A DNA stretch of 7,835 nt from an uncultured Eubacteriales bacterium (GTDB lineage: Bacteria; Bacillota; Clostridia; Oscillospirales; Oscillospiraceae). The DNA is taken from contig OMQS01000008.1 of assembly GCA_900313295.1 (NCBI GenBank), positions 1 through 7,835 of the forward strand, in the 5' to 3' direction. Positions 1 through 5,913 of this stretch are shown here, in pieces; within the stretch, counting starts at the first letter, position 1; each line of letters begins with the position of its first letter. The notes beneath the pieces were generated by a model. It was not told where the DNA came from and did no database searches. It saw only the letters and a program-made list of their open reading frames with translations. The translations under genes were made by a program, and so were the position numbers.

Positions 1-1356
1 CGCCGCCGCCCGCTCCGCCTTGTCCGCGGAGGTCGGCTCGCCGCCCAGCAGCGTGAGGACGCGGGGCGTGTCGTGGGTGCTGAGAAAGTTCATGGCGCTG
101 TAAAAGGCGGGGGAGGGGTAGTTCTCCCGCAGCTGCTCCATGCTCTCCCGAAAGGCCGCCGCATCGCCGCCGCAGAGCCAGTCCAGCGCCGCCGTGCGGA
201 AGGGATAGTTCATCAGCCCGTGGGTCTCCCGCCCCAGCAAGTATTTCCGCCGCCGATCGTAAGCGATCTTGTTGCTGCCGTCCTCCCACACTTCGCCCAG
301 AAGCAGGCAGTCGGGCTTTTCTGCGTCCATGGCCTGCCGCAGCTCGGCGATGAAGTCGTCGGGCAGCTCGTCGGCCACGTCCAGCCGCCAGCCGTCGGCG
401 CCGCAGCGCAGCCAGTGCCGCACCACGGAGTCTTCGCTTCGGATGATAAAGTCCCGATAGGAGGCCTGATTTTCCTCCACTGCCGGCAGAGTCTTGATGC
501 CCCACCAGGCGTCGTAAGAATCCGGCCAATGGGAAAAATGATACCAATTATAATAAGGTGAGTCCTTCGACTGCGCCGCCCCTAAGTCGGGATAGAACCC
601 GTCGGCGTTGAAGTAGCGGCTGGCGCTGCCGGTGTGATTAAACACGCCGTCCAGCAGCACCCGCATGCCCCGCGCGTGCGCCTCGCGGCACAGGGCGCGG
701 AAGTCCTCCTCCGTCCCCAGCATGGGGTCGATGGCCATGTAGTCGGCGGTATTGTAGCGGTGGTTGGAGGCCGCCTCAAAAATGGGATTGAGGTACAGGG
801 TGGTCACGCCCAGACTTTTCAGATAGTCCAGCTTGGAAATGATCCCTGCCAGATCGCCGCCGAAAAAGTCGCGGTTGCGGATCTCTCCCCGCTCGTCGGG
901 GCGATACTCCGGCGTGTCCTGCCAATTTTCATGCACCGTCCGGTCGCCCACCAGTCCGCCGGCATCGGGCAAGCGGCTGCGGCAGAACCGATCCGGAAAA
1001 ATCTGATAGCTTACGCCCCGGCCGAACCAGTCCGGCGCGGCGCCGCGCTCCTCATATACCGTCAGCTGCCGCTGCGCCAGCGTCACGGTCTCGCCGCTGC
1101 GCCGCCGCAGAGAAAAGCTGTACCACGCCAGCTCCGGCTGAGCAGGGGCGGCATACACGCACCGCCATGCGCCGCCGCTCAAAGAAAGAGGAACTGCCTG
1201 CTCTTTGCCGGCAAATTCCTCCGTGACCCGCAGCTCGCCGCCGGCAATGTTCTCCTCGTCGGTGCAGAACACGGCGAAAGACACTTCGGTGCCGCAGGGA
1301 ACGGCACCGAAGGGGGATTTACAAGCGGGGTCGCGGGAATCAAAATAGGTTGACAT
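1..1356 (-). CDS. GH13 alpha-amylase family enzyme (neopullulanase / cyclomaltodextrinase / maltogenic amylase type), 3' end outside window
   Basis: Hydrolyses alpha-1,4 (and probably some alpha-1,6) bonds in maltodextrins, cyclodextrins or pullulan fragments. The frame is open from ATG at 1356 to base 1, giving 452 residues; the family is usually about 580, so roughly 130 C-terminal residues lie outside. Residues 1-110 form an N-terminal beta domain like that of neopullulanases; the barrel starts at GVSYQIFPDRF (about 114-124). Conserved GH13 regions are all present: TLYLNPIFEAASNHRY (about 187-201), DGVFNH (236-241), GWRLDVADE (322-330, nucleophile D326), GEVW (354-357, acid/base E355) and HDTPR (428-432, transition-state D429). 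The start MSTYFDSRD follows AAGGAGGGC at good spacing. There is no signal peptide, so the enzyme should be cytoplasmic and act on imported maltodextrin or glycogen. It begins 33 bp after PBP2 with no terminator between. Family is certain; exact substrate cannot be read from sequence. Confidence 0.95.
   Translation of the reverse strand, partial: MSTYFDSRDPACKSPFGAVPCGTEVSFAVFCTDEENIAGGELRVTEEFAGKEQAVPLSLSGGAWRCVYAAPAQPELAWYSFSLRRRSGETVTLAQRQLTVYEERGAAPDWFGRGVSYQIFPDRFCRSRLPDAGGLVGDRTVHENWQDTPEYRPDERGEIRNRDFFGGDLAGIISKLDYLKSLGVTTLYLNPIFEAASNHRYNTADYMAIDPMLGTEEDFRALCREAHARGMRVLLDGVFNHTGSASRYFNADGFYPDLGAAQSKDSPYYNWYHFSHWPDSYDAWWGIKTLPAVEENQASYRDFIIRSEDSVVRHWLRCGADGWRLDVADELPDDFIAELRQAMDAEKPDCLLLGEVWEDGSNKIAYDRRRKYLLGRETHGLMNYPFRTAALDWLCGGDAAAFRESMEQLRENYPSPAFYSAMNFLSTHDTPRVLTLLGGEPTSADKAERAAA
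1284..1312 (-). repeat. Perfect 11-bp inverted repeat (hairpin) within the GH13 coding sequence
   Basis: The arms CTTCGGTGCCG and CGGCACCGAAG are exact reverse complements separated by a 7-base loop, covering bases +45 to +73 of the GH13 message. The DNA encodes the PFGAVPCGTE stretch, which resembles a common N-terminal motif of this enzyme group, so protein constraint may explain part of it. No U-tract follows on either strand, so it is not a normal intrinsic terminator. The repeat is directly visible; any role in translation or RNA stability is speculative. Confidence 0.6.
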
Positions 1357-1362
1357 AATATT

Positions 1363-1371
1363 GCCCTCCTT
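1363..1371 (-). promoter_or_regulatory. Ribosome binding site of the GH13 gene
   Basis: AAGGAGGGC reads on the minus strand just before the ATG at 1356, a near-perfect Shine-Dalgarno at normal spacing. It lies inside the 33-bp gap after PBP2 and fixes the start of the amylase gene. No -10/-35 pair is evident in the gap, so translation is independent while transcription probably comes from upstream. Confidence 0.85.
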
Positions 1372-1389
1372 GGAAACATAGCGGAAGTA

Positions 1390-3423
1390 TTAGGGAAGCA
1401 TGGTGTTTTCGCCCTCGATGGTTTCGGTGGTGGATGCGCTGGAGAAGTAGGCATTGATGATGTCCAGCGCCACGGGCGCCAGATTGGCACCGCCGCCGCC
1501 CTGCTCGGCCACCACGCACACGGCGATCTGGGGGTCGTCATAGGGGGCGAAAGCCACGAAGCAGCCGTTGGTTAGCTTCTGGCTGGTCTCGGCGGTACCG
1601 GTCTTGCAGCCCACGTCCACCACGCAGTTGCGGAACACATAGCTGAGGCTGCCGGTGGCCAGACCCCGCGCGCCCTTCTTCACAGCCTCCAGCGTGCTGT
1701 CCGCCATGTCCACGTGGTTGATGGGCGCCTTGTTGTAGGCGTAGACAACGGAAGAATTATCGAAGGATTTGGCGCTTTTCAGCAGATGCGCCTCGTAGTG
1801 GTCGCCGCCGGAAACCAGCGTGGCCACATAGTTGGCCAGCTGCAAGGGGGTGAAGAGGTTGTAGGACTGGCCGATGGCAGCGGTGATGGTCTGGCCGTCC
1901 GTCCACGTTTCGCCGATCTTCTCGGCATACTCGGGGCTGGCCAGCACGCCGGCGGAATCGCCGATCTCAATACCCGTGTGCTGCCCCAGACCGAACTGCG
2001 TGGCGTAGCTGTCCAGCGTCTTTATGCCCATAAGGCGTCCGACTTCGTAGAAGAAATAGTTGCACGACACGGTGATGGCCTGAGACACGTTCACGGCGCC
2101 GTGGGTGCCGCCGTAGGAATTATAGATCCAGCACTTGGGCTGGGGGAAGGTGTAGTAGGTGTAGATGCCGCGGTCTACGATGGTGGTGGAGGGGGTCACA
2201 ATGCCGGACTCCAGCGCCGCCACGGCGGAGCAGAGCTTGAAGGTGGAGCCGGGGGCATAGGTGCCGTCGGTGGCGCGGTTGAACATGGGGCGCCCCACGG
2301 TGTCCTTGTTCCATGTGTCGTACATCTCGTCCCACTGGCTCAGGTCGTAGGTGGGGTAGGAGGCCAGCGCCAGCACCTCGCCGGTGCCCACGCTGACAAC
2401 GGCGGCCGCGCCGCCGCGGGTGAGGCCGTCCCGCTGCTCCATGGAGCCGATCTTCTCCGCCAGCGAATCCTCCGTGACCTTTTGCAGATCCAGGTCAATG
2501 GTCAGCGCCACGGTGTTGCCGGGCTGCGGCTCCTTGGCGTACAGCTCGCCGGTGACTTTGCCGTTTTTGTCGGTGGTCACCAGCTTCACGCCGTTGGTGC
2601 CGTGGAGATAGCTCTCAAAGGCTTCCTCCACGCCGCCCTTGCCCACCAGCGCGTCCATGGAATAGCCCTTGTCCTTGTAATTGTCCCAGTCTTCGGCGAA
2701 AATGCGGCTCACGCGGCCGAGAATATGGGCGGCATAGGTGGTGTTATACACCCGCTGGGAGGAGGTGCCGGTGGACACACCGGCGTAGTGGCCGTCCACC
2801 ACCTGGCTGATGACCCGCACGGGCACGTCCTCGGCGAACACATAGCCGCCGGAAATTTTCGCGCCGTACCGCACGCCGGCAATGAGCCGCGCCTGCTGGT
2901 CGGTGTAGCCGTCGTCGATATTATACACCTTGCGCAGCGCCGCCATCACCTCGTCGCTGCTGGCGGTGAGGGTGACGGTGCTCTCGCCGGTGTAGGCGAG
3001 CTTATTGGTTTTCAGCCAGCTTATAAAGGTCTTCCCGGGGGACTCGGTGGAGAGAGTGTAGGGCGCCTCCGCCGTCAGGGGCAGCGGGTCGATCCACTCC
3101 ACGCCCTCGGCTCGGCACAGCTCAATGAGCCGCCACACGGCGTCGTTGCAGGCGGCCTGATCCTTGCCGAAGTCGCTGTCGGAAAACTTCAGCGTATAGG
3201 CCAGACGGTTGGACACCAGCACCTTGCCGTTGCGGTCGGTGATGATGCCGCGGCTGGTCTCCACGACCTCCCGCTTGGCGGTGCCGGCCACGGACAAAGC
3301 CCGGTACTCGTCGCCGTTCACGATCTGATAATTAAACAGCACCACGCCGAAACACACCAGCGCGGCGACCAGAAAGCTCAAAACAACAATGAGCCTGCGG
3401 CGGTAGGGATTGGATTTTTTCAT
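1390..3423 (-). CDS. mrdA: Penicillin-binding protein 2, class B elongasome transpeptidase
   Basis: D,D-transpeptidase that cross-links peptidoglycan during side-wall growth, working with RodA, MreC and MreD outside the membrane. The 677-residue product has a basic start (MKKSNPYRRR), one membrane anchor at about 11-30, and a PBP dimerization domain beginning near SRGIITDRNG (57-66) and including GKGGVEEAFESYLHG (261-275). The transpeptidase domain carries all three catalytic motifs: STFK at 393-396 (nucleophile S393), SCN at 453-455 and KTG at 607-609. A cysteine sits in SCN and another (C606) directly before KTG. The ATG at 3423 is chosen over the same open frame extending to 3939 because the family begins at the basic/anchor segment, AAGGAG lies 11 bases upstream, and the extension overlaps mreD out of frame. 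Its length suits a PBP2. Position after mreCD supports the elongation role rather than a division FtsI or sporulation SpoVD role. Confidence 0.95.
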   Translation of the reverse strand: MKKSNPYRRRLIVVLSFLVAALVCFGVVLFNYQIVNGDEYRALSVAGTAKREVVETSRGIITDRNGKVLVSNRLAYTLKFSDSDFGKDQAACNDAVWRLIELCRAEGVEWIDPLPLTAEAPYTLSTESPGKTFISWLKTNKLAYTGESTVTLTASSDEVMAALRKVYNIDDGYTDQQARLIAGVRYGAKISGGYVFAEDVPVRVISQVVDGHYAGVSTGTSSQRVYNTTYAAHILGRVSRIFAEDWDNYKDKGYSMDALVGKGGVEEAFESYLHGTNGVKLVTTDKNGKVTGELYAKEPQPGNTVALTIDLDLQKVTEDSLAEKIGSMEQRDGLTRGGAAAVVSVGTGEVLALASYPTYDLSQWDEMYDTWNKDTVGRPMFNRATDGTYAPGSTFKLCSAVAALESGIVTPSTTIVDRGIYTYYTFPQPKCWIYNSYGGTHGAVNVSQAITVSCNYFFYEVGRLMGIKTLDSYATQFGLGQHTGIEIGDSAGVLASPEYAEKIGETWTDGQTITAAIGQSYNLFTPLQLANYVATLVSGGDHYEAHLLKSAKSFDNSSVVYAYNKAPINHVDMADSTLEAVKKGARGLATGSLSYVFRNCVVDVGCKTGTAETSQKLTNGCFVAFAPYDDPQIAVCVVAEQGGGGANLAPVALDIINAYFSSASTTETIEGENTMLP

Positions 3424-3434
3424 GGCAGGACGAT

Positions 3435-3440
3435 CTCCTT
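3435..3440 (-). promoter_or_regulatory. Ribosome binding site that fixes the PBP2 start
   Basis: AAGGAG lies 11 bases before ATG 3423, in the 35-bp gap between the mreD stop and mrdA. It is the evidence for starting PBP2 here instead of at upstream in-frame starts that run through mreD. Confidence 0.75.
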
Positions 3441-3458
3441 TCCGAAGGGGGTAGCCGC

Positions 3459-3965
3459 TCAATCCGGCCGGAAGATCCGGCGGATCCGGTAGACCGGCAG
3501 ATACAAAAGCGGCAGCAGCGGCATCGTCAGCAGCAGCTCCTTGCCCGTGAGCAGCAGGGCGGTTTTCAGGGAGAAGCTGACGTAGGCTTTGAGAAAGAGC
3601 ATATTCAGCAGGTCGGCGCACACGATGCTCAGCGTGCCGCACAGCATACAGCAGTAAAACGGCCACGACAGCACGCGGGTCGACAGCAGTCGGGACACAA
3701 TGAAGATCACGATGAAGCTCACGGTGTAAAAGCAGGGGATGACTCCGGGCACGGTGAGATCCAGCACCACGCCGAAGGCGAGGGCGAAAATGGCGCTTTC
3801 GTGAGGAGACTCCAGCGCGGCCAGTGTGGCCACCATGGCCGGAAACACGAAGGGATGCACGCCCCAGACTCGTATGCGCACCAGCACGAACACCTGCACC
3901 AGCACGAACAGCAGAGCCACCAGCACATACAGCAGCCATTTGATAATGTAGTCACGGCGTTGCAC
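3459..3965 (-). CDS. mreD: Rod shape-determining protein MreD
   Basis: Integral membrane subunit of the rod-shape complex, linking MreC and cytoskeletal MreB to RodA/PBP2. The 168-residue product is almost wholly hydrophobic, with likely membrane segments at about 8-29, 38-52, 58-92 (two), 103-125 and 132-158, and a basic C-terminus (YRIRRIFRPD). The segment FGVVLDLTVPGVIP (64-77) matches the conserved MreD FGxxxDL pattern. Length is typical of the family. The start is GTG at 3965; the preceding AGAGGTG overlaps the mreC stop codon, leaving a 10-bp gap and suggesting translational coupling. The first membrane segment contains a near-tandem repeat (FVLVQVFVLVR, 20-30) encoded by two 15-bp identical stretches. 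MreD diverges fast, so the call rests on topology, the motif and its place between mreC and PBP2. Confidence 0.9.
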   Translation of the reverse strand: MQRRDYIIKWLLYVLVALLFVLVQVFVLVRIRVWGVHPFVFPAMVATLAALESPHESAIFALAFGVVLDLTVPGVIPCFYTVSFIVIFIVSRLLSTRVLSWPFYCCMLCGTLSIVCADLLNMLFLKAYVSFSLKTALLLTGKELLLTMPLLPLLYLPVYRIRRIFRPD

Positions 3966-3970
3966 GGCGC

Positions 3971-3977
3971 ACCTCTC
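3971..3977 (-). promoter_or_regulatory. Ribosome binding site of mreD overlapping the mreC stop
   Basis: AGAGGTG precedes the GTG start at 3965 and shares its first two bases with the TGA of mreC. A weaker Shine-Dalgarno plus a GTG start suggests that mreD is translated mainly by ribosomes finishing mreC. Confidence 0.6.
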
Positions 3978-4809
3978 AGTCCACGATGTCGAAGGCGGTG
4001 ATGATGAACACCTCCACCAGCTTGGCCGGCTCCACCTTGGGATGCAGCACGGCGTACTGGGTCAGCCCCGAGTCGTCGGTGCGGACGTCCTCCACAGTGC
4101 CGATGACCAGGCCGGAGGGGTAGTATCCGCCCAGACCGGAGGTGAGCACCAGGTCGCCGCCCACGGGGGGATTGGTGCCGGAGAGATAGCTGAGCTTGAG
4201 CTTGCCGCTGTGCATGAGGGACAGGTCGCCCATAGCCACGGCGGCCTCGCCCGTGCGGAACACTGTCACGCCGAACTGCGCCTGGGTGTCCAGCACCGTG
4301 GCCACGGTGCACCAGTTCAGACCCACCTCCGTCACCACGCCCACCAGCGCGCCGGTCTCGTCCACCACGCAGTTGCTCACCGCCACGCCGCAGTTGGTGC
4401 CGCGGTTTAAGGTGAGAGTGGAGGCCCAGTTGGAGTTTTCGTACTGGGTGACCTTGGCGCTTTCAAAGGTGAAGTCCCGCCGCTGCTGGCGCAGATTCAG
4501 CAGGGTGCGCAGGCGTTCGTTCTCCTGGCTGTCGGTGATGGACTGGCGGTTGGCGTCCTCCAGCTCGGCAATGCGCTTGCGCAGCTCCTCGTTTTCCTTT
4601 TGCAGCGCCTCCACGTCGTCAAACTTGTCGAAAACGGAGCCGAACCAGTTGCCTATGGCGGCGCCGGCGGCGCGGAAGGGGCTGGCGATGGTGCCGGCGA
4701 TGTTGTCCAGCAGACCCGTGCCGGTGGCGGACAGGATGGAAAGCCCCACCACGATCACCACCGCGGCGGCCAGGATCCATATGCCCATTTTATTGAAAAA
4801 ATTCTTCAT
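3976..4809 (-). CDS. mreC: Rod shape-determining protein MreC
   Basis: Bitopic membrane protein that scaffolds the elongasome and activates PBP2 from the outer side of the membrane. The 277 residues show a short cytoplasmic start, one membrane helix at about 9-28, a charged coiled coil at about 62-108 (EALQKENEELRKRIAELE) that mediates dimerization, and a double beta-barrel domain from about 115 to 270. The family motif GLGGYYPSGLVIGTV lies at 225-239. Length is normal. The ATG at 4809 lies 4 bp after the maf stop, and its GGAG (4817-4820) sits on the last bases of maf, so the two are probably translationally coupled. mreD follows after 10 bp. Unlike many Firmicutes, mreB is not immediately upstream. 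Confidence 0.95.
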   Translation of the reverse strand: MKNFFNKMGIWILAAAVVIVVGLSILSATGTGLLDNIAGTIASPFRAAGAAIGNWFGSVFDKFDDVEALQKENEELRKRIAELEDANRQSITDSQENERLRTLLNLRQQRRDFTFESAKVTQYENSNWASTLTLNRGTNCGVAVSNCVVDETGALVGVVTEVGLNWCTVATVLDTQAQFGVTVFRTGEAAVAMGDLSLMHSGKLKLSYLSGTNPPVGGDLVLTSGLGGYYPSGLVIGTVEDVRTDDSGLTQYAVLHPKVEPAKLVEVFIITAFDIVD

Positions 4810-4813
4810 ATAC

Positions 4814-5392
4814 TTACTCCAAAAGGTCGATCCCGAAGTCCTTCAGCATGCCCGCCAGCAGCAGCACGGGCAGACCCATCACGTTAAAAAAGTCGCCGTC
4901 TATGCGCTCCACCAGCAGCGCGCCCTTGCCCTGCACCCCGTAGGCGCCGGCCTTGTCCATAGGCTCGCCGGTGCGGATGTAAGCCCGCAGCTCGCCCTCC
5001 GAGGCGGGGCGGAAATACACGTCCGTGTGCTGGGCGGCGGTGAGGATCTTCTCCCCCTGCCGCACGGTGACGCCGGTGCACACCGTGTGGCGGCGTCCGG
5101 CCAGCGCCGTGAGCATGCGGAGGGCGTCCGCCTCGTCCTTCGGCTTGCCCAGCCGCGCCTCGTCCAGAAAAACCATGGTGTCGGCGGTGATGATAAGCTC
5201 CTCCGGAGCGCACAGAAGCCTTGCGGCGTCGGACTTTTCCCGGGAGATGTAGCAGACGGTTTCCTCGGGGGTCAGCCCCTCCGGAAAGCGCTCCTCCACC
5301 TGCGGCACGCGGATGTAGAAGTCCGCGATGCCCATGCGCCGCAGCAGCTCCTGCCGGCGGGGCGAGCCGGAGGCCAAAACGATCTTTACCAT
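4814..5392 (-). CDS. maf: Maf-family nucleoside triphosphate pyrophosphatase (dTTP/UTP type)
   Basis: Hydrolyses dTTP, UTP and modified pyrimidine triphosphates to monophosphate and pyrophosphate in the cytoplasm; the founding Bacillus protein was linked to septum inhibition. The 192-residue product has the phosphate-binding signature ASGSPRR at 7-13, ADTMV at 70-74 with catalytic D71, GKP at 82-84 and GEPMDKAGAYG at 142-152. The last motif favours the YhdE-like dTTP/UTPase branch over the YceF-like m7GTPase branch. ATG 5392 is preceded at 8 bases by GGGGAGGT, which lies across the dut stop codon; the gap to dut is 6 bp. Adjacency to mreC matches the maf/mre linkage known from Bacillus. Substrate preference is inferred from motifs only. 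Confidence 0.95.
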   Translation of the reverse strand: MVKIVLASGSPRRQELLRRMGIADFYIRVPQVEERFPEGLTPEETVCYISREKSDAARLLCAPEELIITADTMVFLDEARLGKPKDEADALRMLTALAGRRHTVCTGVTVRQGEKILTAAQHTDVYFRPASEGELRAYIRTGEPMDKAGAYGVQGKGALLVERIDGDFFNVMGLPVLLLAGMLKDFGIDLLE

Positions 5393-5398
5393 GTTATT

Positions 5399-5848
5399 TT
5401 ACCTCCCCGTGGAGCCGAAGCCGCCGCTGCCGCGGTCGGTGTCGTCCAGCTCCGGCACCAGGCTGATCGTGGGCTGCACCACGGGCACCACCATGAGCTG
5501 GGCAATGCGGTCGCCGGGCTGCACGGTGTAGTCCTCTGCCGACAGGTTCACAAGCCCCACGGCGATCTCGCCCCGATAGTCGCTGTCGATGACGCCCACG
5601 CCGTTAGAAAGGCACACGCCTTTTTTGATGCCCAGCCCGCTGCGGGCAAACACCAGCGCCACATACCCGCTGGACGGCAGCGCCATGGCCAGCCCCGTGG
5701 GGATCACCGCCCGCTCACCGGCTTTCAGCGTCACAGGCGCGTCCACGCAGGCGTGCAGATCCATAGCCGCCGAGCCGGCGGTGGCAAACTGCGGCAGGGG
5801 GATCTCCCGCCCGATCTTCTGGTTTACGGCTTTGAATTTCACTTCCAT
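5399..5848 (-). CDS. dut: Deoxyuridine 5'-triphosphate nucleotidohydrolase (trimeric dUTPase)
   Basis: Converts dUTP to dUMP and pyrophosphate, keeping uracil out of DNA and supplying dUMP for thymidylate synthesis. The 149-residue product has all five motifs of the trimeric family: AGSAAMDL (24-31), PTGLAMALP (50-58), NGVGVIDSDYRGE (82-94, presumed catalytic D88), GDRIAQLMV (112-120) and the P-loop-like RGSGGFGSTG (139-148), which closes over the active site. Length is typical and the C-terminal arm is complete. ATG 5848 follows AGAGGA (5858-5863) at 9 bases. It is the first gene after the AT-rich promoter-bearing spacer, so it probably leads the operon that includes maf, mreCD, PBP2 and the amylase. 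Confidence 0.97.
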   Translation of the reverse strand: MEVKFKAVNQKIGREIPLPQFATAGSAAMDLHACVDAPVTLKAGERAVIPTGLAMALPSSGYVALVFARSGLGIKKGVCLSNGVGVIDSDYRGEIAVGLVNLSAEDYTVQPGDRIAQLMVVPVVQPTISLVPELDDTDRGSGGFGSTGR

Positions 5849-5871
5849 AGGGGTTATCCTCTCAAAAAACG

Positions 5872-5886
5872 ATTACAAACAGTAAT
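5872..5886 (-). repeat. Short inverted repeat over the dut promoter -10/start region
   Basis: ATTAC-TGTTT-GTAAT is a perfect 5+5 inverted repeat with a 5-base spacer, overlapping the end of the putative -10 and the predicted start site. The location suits a repressor operator, but the arms are short and AT-rich sequence gives such repeats by chance. Confidence 0.3.
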
Positions 5887-5913
5887 ATATAAACAAAATA
5901 ATACAAAAATCAA
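5884..5913 (-). promoter_or_regulatory. Putative sigma-A-type promoter upstream of dut
   Basis: On the minus strand TTGATT (5908-5913) and TATATT (5884-5889) are separated by 18 bp, matching the -35 consensus at 4 of 6 and the -10 at 5 of 6. The -35 overlaps the stop codon of the U32 gene. The surrounding 61-bp gap is about 25% GC against a GC-rich background. Transcription would start near 5877, leaving a leader of about 30 bases before dut. I found no hairpin-plus-U-tract terminator here, so read-through from the U32 gene may add to expression. Confidence 0.55.

Noticed and set aside
549..554. A perfect TATAAT on the plus strand inside the GH13 gene.
   Set aside because: No -35-like hexamer lies 16-18 bp upstream, and the plus strand has no supported gene downstream; the AT-rich patch encodes SPYYNWY.
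73..1353. Plus-strand open frames of 162 and 239 codons opposite the amylase.
   Set aside because: The minus strand is continuously open with every GH13 catalytic region, so these are antisense shadows.
1357..1389. Possible terminator between PBP2 and the amylase.
   Set aside because: The 33 bp contain no stable hairpin followed by a U-tract; they hold only the amylase ribosome binding site.
1714..3492. A 592-codon open frame on the plus strand opposite PBP2.
   Set aside because: It is exactly antisense to a gene with all PBP motifs, has low-complexity Gly/His/Val-rich translation with no domain, and arises from GC-rich third positions.
3424..3939. In-frame upstream extension of PBP2 giving an 849-residue protein.
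   Set aside because: The extra 172 residues are the out-of-frame shadow of mreD, rich in Arg/Ala/Gly; the ATG at 3423 has a ribosome binding site and begins the expected basic stretch and anchor.
3719..4312. A 197-codon minus-strand frame across the mreC-mreD junction, as a possible frameshift product.
   Set aside because: Both mreC and mreD are intact in their own frames; this is a third-frame shadow without a domain.
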